Assembly: GCF_012396365.1 (NCBI RefSeq)
Contig: NZ_JAAXPG010000021.1
Span: 1 to 64,000 of the forward strand
Reading direction: 5' to 3'
Source of the DNA: Nocardiopsis alborubida
Lineage (GTDB): Bacteria; Actinomycetota; Actinomycetes; Streptosporangiales; Streptosporangiaceae
Length of the DNA stretch: 64,000 nt
The notes beneath the pieces are model-generated. The model did no database searches, was not told where the DNA came from, and saw only the letters and a list, made by a program, of their open reading frames with translations. The position numbers and the translations under genes were made by a program. Below, one piece after another: positions 14,077 through 25,281 of the stretch (position 1 is the stretch's first letter; every line of letters begins with the position of its first letter).

Positions 14077-16106
14077 GGACCGTCAGTGACCTGCCCCACG
14101 AGATCCTCGAGGACGAGTACGTCCTGATCCCGATCAGTGACGGGGTCCGGCTCGCCGCGCGGATCTGGCGTCCGGTGGGGAGCGAGGGGGCCCCGGTGCC
14201 GGCGGTCCTGGAGTTCATCCCGTACCGCAGGCGCGACCTGACCGCGCAGCGCGACTCGGTGCACCACCCCTACATGGCCGGGCACGGGTACGCGTGCGTC
14301 CGCGTGGACCTGCGCGGCAGCGGCGACTCCGAGGGGGTGCTCACCGACGAGTACCTGGAACGCGAGCTCGTGGACGCCGAGGAGGTGCTCGCCTGGCTCG
14401 CCGACCAGCCCTGGTGCGACGGCCGCACCGGCATGATGGGCATCTCCTGGGGCGGGTTCAACGCCCTCCAGGTCGCCGCGCGGCGGCCGCAGAGCCTGCG
14501 GGCGATCGTGACGGCCTGCTCCACCGACGACCGCTACTCCGACGACGTGCACTACATGGGCGGGTGCCTGCTGGGGGACAACCTGTCCTGGGCCTCCACG
14601 ATGTTCGCCTACAACTCCTGCCCGCCCGATCCGGCCCTGGTCGGTGAACGCTGGCGCGACATGTGGCACGAGCGGCTGGAGCGCAGCGGCCTGTGGCTCG
14701 ACACCTGGCTGCGCCACCAGCACCGGGACGCGTACTGGAGGCACGGTTCGGTGATCGAGGACCTGGGCGCGATCCAGGTGCCCGTCATGGCCGTCAGCGG
14801 CTGGGCGGACGGCTACTCCAACTCGGTCTTCCGGTTGCTGGCGGGTCTGGGGGTTCCCTGCCTCGGGCTGCTGGGCCCCTGGTCGCACAAGTACCCGCAC
14901 CTGGGCCAGCCCGGCCCCGCCATCGGCTTCCTCCAGGAGATGGTGCGCTGGTGGGACCGCTGGCTCAAGGGCGTCGACAACGACGTGATGGACGCACCCG
15001 CCCTGCGGGCCTGGATGCAGGAGAGCGTGATCCCCTCCACCGCCTACGAGGACCGGCCCGGGCGCTGGGTCGGTGAGCGGGAGTGGCCGTCACCGAACAT
15101 CGTGTTCGAGTCACGCTCGCTGGGGGCCGGCCGGGTGCTCGGAGAGGGGGAACGGGAGAGGAGGGAGGACGCCCTGACCCTGTCCTCTCCGCTGTCCACG
15201 GGACAGCACGCGGGCAAGTGGTGCTCCTACAACGCCCCTCCGGACCTGCCCTACGACCAGCGCGAGGACGACGGCGGCTCCATCGTCTTCGACAGCGTGC
15301 CGCTCCCCGAACGGTTGGAGATCCTCGGCTCCGCGGTGGTCGAACTCGAACTCGCCGTGGACCGGCCCGACGCGATGGTCGCGGTACGGCTGAGCGACGT
15401 CACGCCCAAGGGGCAGGCCACGCGGGTGACCTACGGGCTGCTGAACCTCACCCACGCCAGCGGTCACGAGAAGCCGCAGAGGCTGGTGCCGGGGCGCAGG
15501 TACCGCGTCTCGGTCCCCCTCAACGGTGTGGCGCAGGCCTTCCCGGCCGGGCACCGGGTGCGGATCTCGGTCTCCACCTCCTACTGGCCGCTCGTGTGGC
15601 CCTCTCCCGAACCGGTGACCCTCTCCGTGTTCCAGGGCGAGCACACCCGCGTCCACCTTCCGGTACGCCCCGCCGAAAGCGGGGGCGACGGGCGCGAGGT
15701 GGCGCCCTTCGGCGAACCCGAGGGCACCGCTCCCGTCACGACGAGCCGGATCGAGGCGGGCGAGGAACGGTGGGACCTGAACCAGGACCTCGTGAACTAC
15801 GAGTCCTCGCTGAACGTGGTCAAGGACCTGGGGACGGTGCGCTTCGACGACATCGACCTGGAGGTGACCCGTCGCGCGCAGGAGTGCTACAGCCGGGTCG
15901 GCGACGACCACGACTCGGTCCGGGGCGAGGCGGTGTGGACGATGGGTTTCGCACGCGGCGACTGGTCCGTGCGGACCAGGACCCACACGGTGCTCACGTC
16001 CACGGCGACCGACTTCCACCTGCACGCGACGCTCGACGCCTACGAGGGCACGAGGCGCGTGGCCACGAAGATCTACACCTCGGTGATCCCGCGGGACTGC
16101 GTCTGA
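14073..16106 (+). CDS. CocE/NonD family (S15-type) hydrolase
   Basis: A 677-residue serine hydrolase. The alpha/beta-hydrolase part has the nucleophile motif MMGISWGGFN, a helical cap containing several tryptophans, and the histidine region LLGPWSHKYPHLGQPGPAIG; the C-terminal half is a jelly-roll-like X-Pro dipeptidyl-peptidase C domain (RVSVPLNGVAQAFPAGHRVRI in part). The family includes cocaine esterase, alpha-amino acid ester hydrolases and X-prolyl peptidases. The ATG at 14073 has GAGGGG 8 bases upstream. Coupling to the ATP-grasp gene suggests that the two act on one acyl/peptide pool, one building and the other cleaving. Confidence 0.85.
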   Translation: MRTVSDLPHEILEDEYVLIPISDGVRLAARIWRPVGSEGAPVPAVLEFIPYRRRDLTAQRDSVHHPYMAGHGYACVRVDLRGSGDSEGVLTDEYLERELVDAEEVLAWLADQPWCDGRTGMMGISWGGFNALQVAARRPQSLRAIVTACSTDDRYSDDVHYMGGCLLGDNLSWASTMFAYNSCPPDPALVGERWRDMWHERLERSGLWLDTWLRHQHRDAYWRHGSVIEDLGAIQVPVMAVSGWADGYSNSVFRLLAGLGVPCLGLLGPWSHKYPHLGQPGPAIGFLQEMVRWWDRWLKGVDNDVMDAPALRAWMQESVIPSTAYEDRPGRWVGEREWPSPNIVFESRSLGAGRVLGEGERERREDALTLSSPLSTGQHAGKWCSYNAPPDLPYDQREDDGGSIVFDSVPLPERLEILGSAVVELELAVDRPDAMVAVRLSDVTPKGQATRVTYGLLNLTHASGHEKPQRLVPGRRYRVSVPLNGVAQAFPAGHRVRISVSTSYWPLVWPSPEPVTLSVFQGEHTRVHLPVRPAESGGDGREVAPFGEPEGTAPVTTSRIEAGEERWDLNQDLVNYESSLNVVKDLGTVRFDDIDLEVTRRAQECYSRVGDDHDSVRGEAVWTMGFARGDWSVRTRTHTVLTSTATDFHLHATLDAYEGTRRVATKIYTSVIPRDCV

Positions 16107-16249
16107 GCCGGGCGGGGACCGGCCGGGGATGACCGGTCTCCGTCGCCGGACGCCCGAGGAGGGGCCGGTGCCCGTGTCGTGACCGGGCGGCGGGAACGCT
16201 GTTCCCACGGGCCCGTGCTGTGCGACCCCCTGGGACCGCCCGGCGGTGA

Positions 16250-16284
16250 CCGGGGCCCGGCGGTGCGTCACCGCCGGGCCCCGG
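16250..16284. terminator. 16-bp perfect hairpin between convergent genes
   Basis: Arms at 16250-16265 and 16269-16284 are fully complementary with a CGT loop. It lies between the S15 hydrolase and tex genes. Confidence 0.8.
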
Positions 16285-16293
16285 GTCCGGGGG

Positions 16294-18708
<2,415 letters not shown>

Positions 18709-19096
18709 TGGTTAAACGTCCACTCTCTGGCTGTTCGGTGCGGGGACATTCTGGTGGCGGGGAAGGACATTGTCATCCCGTTGGCCCCGTGTCCCAGGTT
18801 CGCGCACCGTGGCGGTGCTCTCGTACGCGCTCCCATGTCGGCTCCCGCGCGGGGAGCGGCGGACGCGGCGCGGGGCCTTCGGCGGGGCGGCTCCGCAAAG
18901 AACGGGGCGGAACGGTCCCCGCGCACGGGGCCGGTCTCTGCGGTCGGAGGCGGGGAAGGCGGTCGGAGACGGTCGGGGCGAGGGAGCCCGGGGGTGGCGG
19001 CGCCCGGGTTCCCCGCTTCCAGGAAAGCCGAAGGGGCCGGTCGGCGCCAGCCCCCGTCACCGCCTGTGGACAACCGCGCCGCGACCCCCGCCGGCG
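18709..19096. other. Intergenic region upstream of tex
   Basis: About 390 bases of very GC-rich DNA. No convincing gene is seen on either strand. The part next to tex (18709-18790) is slightly richer in A/T and probably holds its promoter. Confidence 0.5.
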
Positions 19097-19117
19097 GGCA
19101 CGGGAGGTGCCCGTGCC
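19097..19117 (-). terminator. Hairpin after the small membrane-protein gene
   Basis: GGCACGGG (19097-19104) and CCCGTGCC (19110-19117) form an 8-bp stem with a 5-base loop, directly after the stop at 19121. Confidence 0.6.
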
Positions 19118-19120
19118 GGG

Positions 19121-19471
19121 TCAGCTGTCGGTCTCGTTGAGGTAGTCGGGGGCGTAGTACTCGTCGAGGGGGAGCGGGCCCCGGTAGCCCTGGCACATGC
19201 ACTGGCGGTAGGTGGAGCTGGCCTGTCCGGTCCAGCGGCCGGGGATGACCACCTGGGTCTGGCACCTCTTGGTCTGCTGGTCGTGGAAGACCAGGTGGTG
19301 GCCGCATCCGCAGAGGGGCTGGGGGTTCTGCGGCGAACCCAGGGCCCTGGCCTGTTCCTGTCTGCGCTGCTGGTCGAGCGCCTCCCTCGTCTGGCGCTTG
19401 GTCAGCAGGCGGCCGAACAGGAACCCGCCGAGAGCGATCGTGGCTCCGAAGACCATGGAGACCGGATCCAT
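19121..19471 (-). CDS. Small membrane-anchored cysteine-rich protein
   Basis: A 116-residue protein I do not recognise by name. Residues 1-22 are a single hydrophobic helix (MVFGATIALGGFLFGRLL), followed by a charged Gln/Arg-rich linker and a C-terminal part with Cys54, Cys56, His58, His59, Cys70, Cys91 and Cys93, which could form a small zinc or disulfide-stabilised fold. The acidic end is rich in Tyr and Asp. The ATG at 19471 is chosen with GAGGTG upstream; an ATG at 19486 would add five residues. It stands alone and is divergent from the MFS gene at 19701. Confidence 0.65.
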   Translation of the reverse strand: MDPVSMVFGATIALGGFLFGRLLTKRQTREALDQQRRQEQARALGSPQNPQPLCGCGHHLVFHDQQTKRCQTQVVIPGRWTGQASSTYRQCMCQGYRGPLPLDEYYAPDYLNETDS

Positions 19472-19643
19472 CCGGCGACACCTCATTCCTTGAGCCGGAA
19501 CCCGCCCCGGAGCCCGGGGCGTACGTCCTCCATTGTCGCTCATGACGGGCTTCCGGTGGCGGGGAGGTTCCTTTCCCGCGTTCCTGGCGGTATGTGACGG
19601 CGGTGCTCCAGAAAGTAATGCAGAGAAATGTTTGCACGTGGAT

Positions 19644-19662
19644 CTTTGCAAAGAAAGCTTTG
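19644..19662. promoter_or_regulatory. AT-rich operator of the MFS gene
   Basis: CTTTGCAAAG (19644-19653) is a palindrome that runs into AAGAAAGCTTTG (19651-19662), a 12-mer repeated exactly before the ArsR-like gene at 21056. It lies 39 bases upstream of the MFS start. Confidence 0.65.
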
Positions 19663-19700
19663 TCTTACGGTGGTGGCACCCCGAATCCAGGAGAACCTCC

Positions 19701-21002
19701 ATGGCAACCGAACCCTCCGCCGCACCCCCGCGCACCGAACGCCTCGGCGGGGTCTTCCACCGCTTCTGGGCGGCCGGAACCCTCACCAACCTCGGCGACG
19801 GCATGCTCGCCACCGCCCTGCCGCTGATCGCCGCCACCCTCACCCACGACCCGCTCGCCGTCTCCGGGCTGGTGGTGGCGCGGTTCCTGCCCTGGCTGCT
19901 CGTCGCACCGTTCTCGGGCGTGCTGCTGGACCGGGTCGACCGCCTCCGCGCCATGACGGTCTCCAGTACGGTCGCCGCGATCGCCGTCACCGCCCTGGCC
20001 GTGCTGGTCGCCACCGGAGGCGCCACCCTCTGGGCCCTGTACGCCACGATCTTCGTGGTGATCTGCTGTGAGACGGTCACCGACCCCGTCACCCGGATCA
20101 CCGTGTCGCGGATCGTGCCCGGCCGCCTGCTGGACCGCGCCAACAGCAGGCTGGAGGGCGGCCGCCTGGTCGCCCAGGACTGTGTGGCCACCCCCGTCGC
20201 CGGGGTGCTCTTCGCGGTCGCCGCCGCCCTGCCCGTGGCCGGGACGGCCCTGTCCTACGCCCTGTGCGCCGTGCTCGTGGTGACCGTCGCCCTCATGCTG
20301 CGGCGCGTTCCCGACCCGGCCGGGCCCACCGGCGCCACGGAGGGCGGTGAGGGCACGGAGTCCGGCCAGGGCGTACTGCGCTCCCTGCGGGAGGGCTTCG
20401 CCTACGTCTTCGGACAGCCGCCGACGCGGGGCCTGGCGTTCAACAACGCCGGAATGATGATCGGCAGCCAGATGGCCACCTCGGTGCTGGTCCTCTACGC
20501 CCAGGACGTGCTGGGCGTTCCCCCGGCCCTGTACGGGCTCTTCCTGGCGTCGATCGCGGTCGGAGGCGTCCTGGGGGCGGTGCTGGCCTCCCGGCTCGTC
20601 GCGGGCCTCGGCCGCAGGACGGCCATGATGGGCGGCTACCTGGGGATGGGGGCGTGCCTGTTGGCGGTGGGCCTGGCGCCCAACGCCTGGTCCGCCGCCC
20701 TCGCCTGGGGGCTGATGGGCCTGTGCCTGACGGTGGCCAACGTGTCCGGTTCCCTGTTCTTCCAGGCCGTGGTCCCCTCCCACGTGCGCGGTCGGGCGGC
20801 CGCCGCCTTCCGCATGGTCGGGTGGGGACTGTCCCCGGTCGGCGCGCTGCTGGGCGGTCTGCTGGGCCGGATCGACCTCGCCCTGCCCTTCCTGGTCGGC
20901 GGGCTGGTCATGGTGGTCACACCGCTGGTCTTCCGCGGGTCCGTCGCCGAGTGCGCGAGGCTGTCCGACGAGGCCGCCGCGTCCGCCGCCGACGACCGCT
21001 GA
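19701..21002 (+). CDS. MFS drug/metabolite exporter (DHA3-like)
   Basis: A 433-residue membrane protein with about 12 predicted helices. The N-terminal FWAAGTLTNLGDGML and the loop GVLLDRVDRLRAM (motif A) are typical of the DHA3/enterobactin-exporter-like group; a second charged loop (SRLVAGLGRRTAMM) marks the C-terminal half. It should export a small amphipathic compound in exchange for protons. The ATG has AGGAG upstream. The following ArsR-like gene on the same strand shares its operator 12-mer, so the pair is probably a self-controlled efflux unit. Confidence 0.88.
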   Translation: MATEPSAAPPRTERLGGVFHRFWAAGTLTNLGDGMLATALPLIAATLTHDPLAVSGLVVARFLPWLLVAPFSGVLLDRVDRLRAMTVSSTVAAIAVTALAVLVATGGATLWALYATIFVVICCETVTDPVTRITVSRIVPGRLLDRANSRLEGGRLVAQDCVATPVAGVLFAVAAALPVAGTALSYALCAVLVVTVALMLRRVPDPAGPTGATEGGEGTESGQGVLRSLREGFAYVFGQPPTRGLAFNNAGMMIGSQMATSVLVLYAQDVLGVPPALYGLFLASIAVGGVLGAVLASRLVAGLGRRTAMMGGYLGMGACLLAVGLAPNAWSAALAWGLMGLCLTVANVSGSLFFQAVVPSHVRGRAAAAFRMVGWGLSPVGALLGGLLGRIDLALPFLVGGLVMVVTPLVFRGSVAECARLSDEAAASAADDR

Positions 21003-21055
21003 CGAGCGCTGATCCCGCCGCACCTCAGGAGGGCGACACGTGTGCCAGCAGTGCC

Positions 21056-21067
21056 AAGAAAGCTTTG
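21056..21067. promoter_or_regulatory. Second copy of the AAGAAAGCTTTG operator
   Basis: Exact copy of the 12-mer found before the MFS gene, followed by TTTGCAG and CTGTTTGC within 20 bases. It lies 44 bases upstream of the ArsR-like gene. Confidence 0.65.
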
Positions 21068-21111
21068 CAGCGAACTGTTTGCGGAAGGGTTCCCGCAGTA
21101 CGGTGAGGGCC

Positions 21112-21780
21112 ATGACCGACGACGACCCCGACATCCCCTCCGACTCCCATGAGCAGATGCGGGTCAGCGCCCAGGCCCTGCGGGGGCTGGCCCATCCCCT
21201 GCGCGCCCGCCTGCTGGACGAGCTCAGGCTCAACGGCCCGGCCACCGCCACCATCCTGGGCCAGCGCCTGGGGGAGAGCAGCGGCGCCACCAGCTACCAC
21301 CTGCGCCAACTCTCGCGCTACGGGTTCATCGAGAACGAACCCGGTCGCGCGGGCGGACGCGAGCGCTGGTGGCGGATGCGGCCCGGCGGCTGGAGCATGT
21401 CGGGGCACGAGTTCCTCAGCAACCCCGAGACCCGACTCGCCGCCCAGGCCGTCCTCGGCCGTCTCTACCAGCAGAAGCAGAAACGGTTCCGGGACTGGGC
21501 CACGCTGGTCCGTGACAGCCCGGACCTGCCCGCGGTACGGCGCTGGAAGGACGCCGCCAACGACTCCACGAGCCACGCCCGGATGACCCCGGAGGAGGCG
21601 GCCGAGTTCGCCGACGCGCTCAACGACTTCCTCAGCTCCTGGGGGAAACGCTTCCAGGGGCGGACCCCCGAGAGCCACCCCGACACCGACGTCGTCCAGG
21701 TGGACACCGCCCTCTTCCCGGTCCTGCCCGAGGCGGAGAACAGGTCGGACGGGACCGCCGCCGAGGGGGGCTGGCTGTGA
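21112..21780 (+). CDS. ArsR-like winged-helix regulator of the efflux unit
   Basis: A 222-residue regulator. The N-terminal 90 residues are an ArsR/SmtB-like winged helix (LRGLAHPLRARLLDELRLNG, SGATSYHLRQLSRYGFIE); the C-terminal half is long, helical and Trp-rich, without the CXC metal site of ArsR itself. Proteins of this type commonly regulate adjacent MFS exporters and sense organic ligands. The ATG at 21112 is used; the frame is open upstream but through the operator. It follows the MFS gene by 109 bases and has its own operator copy. Confidence 0.85.
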   Translation: MTDDDPDIPSDSHEQMRVSAQALRGLAHPLRARLLDELRLNGPATATILGQRLGESSGATSYHLRQLSRYGFIENEPGRAGGRERWWRMRPGGWSMSGHEFLSNPETRLAAQAVLGRLYQQKQKRFRDWATLVRDSPDLPAVRRWKDAANDSTSHARMTPEEAAEFADALNDFLSSWGKRFQGRTPESHPDTDVVQVDTALFPVLPEAENRSDGTAAEGGWL

Positions 21781-21808
21781 GGGTGCGTGGCGGCTTCTCC
21801 GGCGCTGC

Positions 21809-22672
21809 TCAGGCTCCGCGCAGCCTCTTGAGCGCGGCCACGTCGGCGGCGTGCGGACCGGCCGGGCCCGGGGTCTCCAGGACGAGCGGCACCCCGGCGC
21901 TCACCGGGTGGCGGAAGAGCTCGCCGAACGGCTCCGCGCCGATGTGCCCGGCGCCGATGTTCTCGTGCCGGTCCCTGCAGCTGCCGCACGCGGCCTTGGA
22001 GTCGTTGCAGTGCACGACCTTCAGCCGGTCGGCGCCGACCGCCTCGCCGAAGCGGTCCAGGGCCGCGCGCATGCCCTCCACCGTGGAGATGTCGTGCCCG
22101 GCGGCGAACATGTGCGCGGTGTCCAGGCACACGCCCACGCGCGGGTGCCACTCCAGCACCTCCAGGTAGGCTGCCAGGTCGTCGATGGTCGCGCACAGCA
22201 CCTGGCCCTGACCGGCCATCGGCTCCAGCAGCACCGGCGGCACGTCCTCGCCCAGCCTCTCCAGCAGCGGCATCAGCCGTTCGCGGGTGCGCGACAGGCC
22301 GACCTCGCGTCCGCCGGAGACGGCCGAGCCGGTGTGCACGACCACGCCCAGCGCGTCGATCTGGGCCGATCGGCGCAGCGCGTGCTCCAGGGAGCGCACC
22401 GACTTCTCGGCGGTCTCCTCGCTGGGGGTGCCCAGGTTGATCAGGTAGGGGGCGTGCACGAACACGGGCAGGTCGGTGCGCTCGCGCATCCGCGCGTCCT
22501 GCACGGGGTCGCCCCCGTTGGTCGCCCACCCGCGCGGGTTGGACACGAAGACCTGGACGGTCTCGGCGCCGATCTCCTCGGCGTAGGCCAGGCCCTTGTC
22601 GGCCATGCCGCCCGCGACCGGGACGTGTGCGCCGACCGGGGACGGGGGCCGCTGCTGCTCGCTCTTCTCCAT
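21809..22672 (-). CDS. nfo: Endonuclease IV (AP endonuclease)
   Basis: A 287-residue TIM-barrel zinc nuclease that cuts 5' to abasic sites in base-excision repair. Zinc-ligand motifs of the family are visible: VFVHAPYLINLGTP, VVHTGSA, VLLEPMAGQG, GVCLDTAHMFAAG, VHCNDSK and the C-terminal LETPG. Length is normal. It ends 29 bases before the ArsR-like gene's end (convergent) and is preceded by a short gap from the FAD oxidase gene on the same strand. Confidence 0.95.
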   Translation of the reverse strand: MEKSEQQRPPSPVGAHVPVAGGMADKGLAYAEEIGAETVQVFVSNPRGWATNGGDPVQDARMRERTDLPVFVHAPYLINLGTPSEETAEKSVRSLEHALRRSAQIDALGVVVHTGSAVSGGREVGLSRTRERLMPLLERLGEDVPPVLLEPMAGQGQVLCATIDDLAAYLEVLEWHPRVGVCLDTAHMFAAGHDISTVEGMRAALDRFGEAVGADRLKVVHCNDSKAACGSCRDRHENIGAGHIGAEPFGELFRHPVSAGVPLVLETPGPAGPHAADVAALKRLRGA

Positions 22673-22816
22673 AGCCCAACAAGCCTAGAGGCCGGTCGGA
22701 GCCTCCCGTCCGTGCCGGTGCTCACACCGGTCCGCCCACTGGGGACGGGCGGAGGGGGGCGGCCGCCGTCCGGTCCGCCCGACCCCGGCGACGGTTCCGG
22801 TGCGGTTTCGGCCGGG

Positions 22817-24220
22817 TCACCAGCCCCCGGGCGGGATCGGCCGGTTGGAGTGGAACACCGCGCGCGGGTCGTACTCGGCCTTGACCCGGGCGAGCCGCGC
22901 GTGGTCGCGCTCGTCGAAGGCCTCGCGGACCTCGGCCTCGTCCATCGGCCCGAAGCCCAGCGTGAACGAGCGGCCCACCGTGTGCGGCTCGAACAGCGCC
23001 GCGGCCCGCTCGCGCAGGTCGCGCATCCCCTCGGTGTCCTCGGCCTCGGCGAAGGTCAGGACCGTCAGCGCGTAGGCGGCGCCCCGGTGCCCGACCGCGT
23101 TGGCGACCCGCGGCTCCCGGGCCAGCGCCCCGCCCAGGTGGCGCAGCCAGACCACGCAGAAGAACGGCGCCTCGCCCGTCATCCGGGCCAGCTCGGCCAG
23201 CGCCTCCCCGTCCAGCCGGTCCACCAGCACGCTGCGGCCGCGGAAACCCGCCTGGTCGTGGTGCTCGTCGAAGACCGCGCCCGACTCGCCGTAGGGCAGC
23301 TCGCGCAGGGTGTCCGCCAGCACCGGGGCGGCCGAGCGCAGCGGCTCCACCACCTTCGCCCCCTCCTCGACGGGGCCCGACCAGGCCACCGACACCTGGG
23401 CCACCTGGCGCCCGCGCATCGGCTCGGGCACGCCCGCCATGTCCGGGTAGACCATGAGGGAGGCCCCCGAGGTCATCTCCTCGGGCACCGTCTCGGCCCA
23501 CCGCCGCCAGGTCTCCAGCGCGCCCGGTTCGGCGCCGGCGTCCAGGAGCAGGCTTCCGCCGTAGATCCGCGGAACCGGGAACAGGTCGATCTCCATGCCG
23601 GTGACCACGCCGAACGCGCCCGCGCCGCCGCCGCGCACCGCCCAGAACAGGTCCGGGTCGCTGACCTCGGTGATCTGCCGGAGGCGTCCGTCGGCGGTGA
23701 CCAGGTCCACGCGCCGCACGTGGTCGGCGGCGAACCCGTACCGGCGGGCCAGCAGTCCCACCCCGCCGCCGAGTGCGTAGGAGACCGCGCCCACCTCCGG
23801 CGAGCTGCCCGACAGGGGTGCCAACCCGTGCCCGGCGGCCGCCTCGACGACCATCCGCCAGGTGGCCCCGGCCTCCACCCACGCCGTGCCCTGTTCGGGG
23901 TCCACCCGCACTCCGTTCAGGCGGTGGGTGGCGACGAGGACGCCGCCCACCATGCCCGCGCCGAGTCCGTGCCCGGTGAGCTGGGCCGACACCCGCAGCC
24001 CCCGTTCGGACGCCCAGGCCACGGCGGCGCGCACGTCCTGGGCGCCGACCGCCTCCACCACGGCGTCGGGCCGGTGCCGGTCCAGTAGCTGCATTCCCGT
24101 GCGGGCCCCGTCGTAGGCGTCGGTCCCGGGCGCGTGCACCGGCCCGCTCACCCGTCCGGTCAGGTCCTCCAGCATGTCCGTGTCACTCGTCGTGTTCTTG
24201 GCGCTCGTGGTCTCGTCCAT
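22817..24220 (-). CDS. FAD-binding oxidoreductase, berberine-bridge-enzyme type
   Basis: A 467-residue flavoprotein. The FAD-binding domain (PCMH fold) has VSAQLTGHGLGAGMVGG, WRMVVEAAAGHGLAPLSGSS and GGGVGLLARRYG; the C-terminal BBE segment ends YDPRAVFHSNRPIPPGGW with the usual asparagine. In many BBE enzymes FAD is held by a His and a Cys; the His position appears as TGHG, but the Cys-containing motif (GXCXXV) is replaced by PLSGSSPEVG, so only single-site attachment is likely. The substrate may be an alcohol or oligosaccharide. ATG 24220 is used; GTG 24250 is an alternative. It is divergent from the WYL regulator. Confidence 0.88.
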   Translation of the reverse strand: MDETTSAKNTTSDTDMLEDLTGRVSGPVHAPGTDAYDGARTGMQLLDRHRPDAVVEAVGAQDVRAAVAWASERGLRVSAQLTGHGLGAGMVGGVLVATHRLNGVRVDPEQGTAWVEAGATWRMVVEAAAGHGLAPLSGSSPEVGAVSYALGGGVGLLARRYGFAADHVRRVDLVTADGRLRQITEVSDPDLFWAVRGGGAGAFGVVTGMEIDLFPVPRIYGGSLLLDAGAEPGALETWRRWAETVPEEMTSGASLMVYPDMAGVPEPMRGRQVAQVSVAWSGPVEEGAKVVEPLRSAAPVLADTLRELPYGESGAVFDEHHDQAGFRGRSVLVDRLDGEALAELARMTGEAPFFCVVWLRHLGGALAREPRVANAVGHRGAAYALTVLTFAEAEDTEGMRDLRERAAALFEPHTVGRSFTLGFGPMDEAEVREAFDERDHARLARVKAEYDPRAVFHSNRPIPPGGW

Positions 24221-24282
24221 GTCGGCCACCGTAGGAACCCATGCGGTCACAACACGGCCGCGATCTCTGGCAGTCTGCGTCC

Positions 24283-25245
24283 ATGGGCGGATCCGTACGC
24301 GGGGAGATGCCGCAGCGGCTGCTGCGGCTGCTGTCGCTGCTCCAGGTCAGGCGCGAGTGGAGCGGCGCGGAGCTCACCGAGCGGCTCGGCGTCAGCGCCC
24401 GTACACTGCGCCGCGACGTCGAACGGCTGCGCGGGCTCGACTACCAGGTGGAGGGCACGCCCGGGGCGGCGGGAGGTTACCGCCTGGCCTCCGGGAGGGA
24501 CCTGCCCCCGCTGCTGCTGGACGACGAGGAGGCCGTCGCGATCGCCCTGGGCCTGGTCACCGCGACCGGGGTCCAGGACAGCGCGCTGCGCGCCCTGGCC
24601 AAGCTCGAGCGCGTCCTGCCCGCCCGCCTGCGCCCGAGGCTGGCGGCCGTGGGCGGGGCCGCCAGCGCGGTGCCCCACCCCGACGTCCCCGGTGTGGACC
24701 CCTCCGTCCTGGGGGTGCTGGCCTCCTCCTGCCGCGACCTCGCCGTCACCGACTTCGACTACCGCGACCGTGAGGGCAACGCCCGCGAACGCCGGGTCGA
24801 GCCGCACCACCTGGTCTCCCACGGCGGGCACTGGTACCTGGTCGCGCACGACTCCGACCGCGACGACTGGCGCACCTTCCGGGTGGACCGCGTCAGCGGC
24901 CCGCGGCCCACCCACCGGCGGTTCGAACCGAGGCCGCTGCCCGCGCCCGACCCGGCGGCCTTCCTCACCCGCCTCTTCGCCGCGGGTGTCTACAGCCACA
25001 CCGCGCACATCGTCCTGGAACTGTCCGCCGAGGCCTTCCACACCCGCTTCCACGGCCCCCTGCCCGGCCGGGTCGAGCCGCTGGACGGCCACCGCTGCCG
25101 GATCCGGATCAGCGCCGACTCCCTCGACCTGGTGTGCCAGTACACGGCGGCGGTCCTGGCCCTCGGCGCCCCCTTCGTCCTGGAGGCCCCGCCCGAGGTC
25201 ACCGAGCGCCTGCGGGGGATCGGCGCGTGCCTGGACCCGCCGTGA
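24283..25245 (+). CDS. WYL-domain transcriptional regulator
   Basis: A 320-residue regulator with an N-terminal HTH_11-type winged helix (LSLLQVRREWSGAELTERLG, VSARTLRRDVERLR) and a WYL ligand-binding domain (PHHLVSHGGHWYLVAHD, WRTFRVDRVSG). Actinobacterial proteins of this design control adjacent oxidoreductase genes or DNA-damage genes. ATG 24283 is chosen; 24307 is another in-frame ATG. It is divergent from the BBE-type oxidase with about 60 bases between the starts, which makes that gene its probable target. Confidence 0.87.
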   Translation: MGGSVRGEMPQRLLRLLSLLQVRREWSGAELTERLGVSARTLRRDVERLRGLDYQVEGTPGAAGGYRLASGRDLPPLLLDDEEAVAIALGLVTATGVQDSALRALAKLERVLPARLRPRLAAVGGAASAVPHPDVPGVDPSVLGVLASSCRDLAVTDFDYRDREGNARERRVEPHHLVSHGGHWYLVAHDSDRDDWRTFRVDRVSGPRPTHRRFEPRPLPAPDPAAFLTRLFAAGVYSHTAHIVLELSAEAFHTRFHGPLPGRVEPLDGHRCRIRISADSLDLVCQYTAAVLALGAPFVLEAPPEVTERLRGIGACLDPP

Positions 25246-25281
25246 ACCGCGGTCGGCCGGAGGAGCGCTAGGGTCGGGGCC

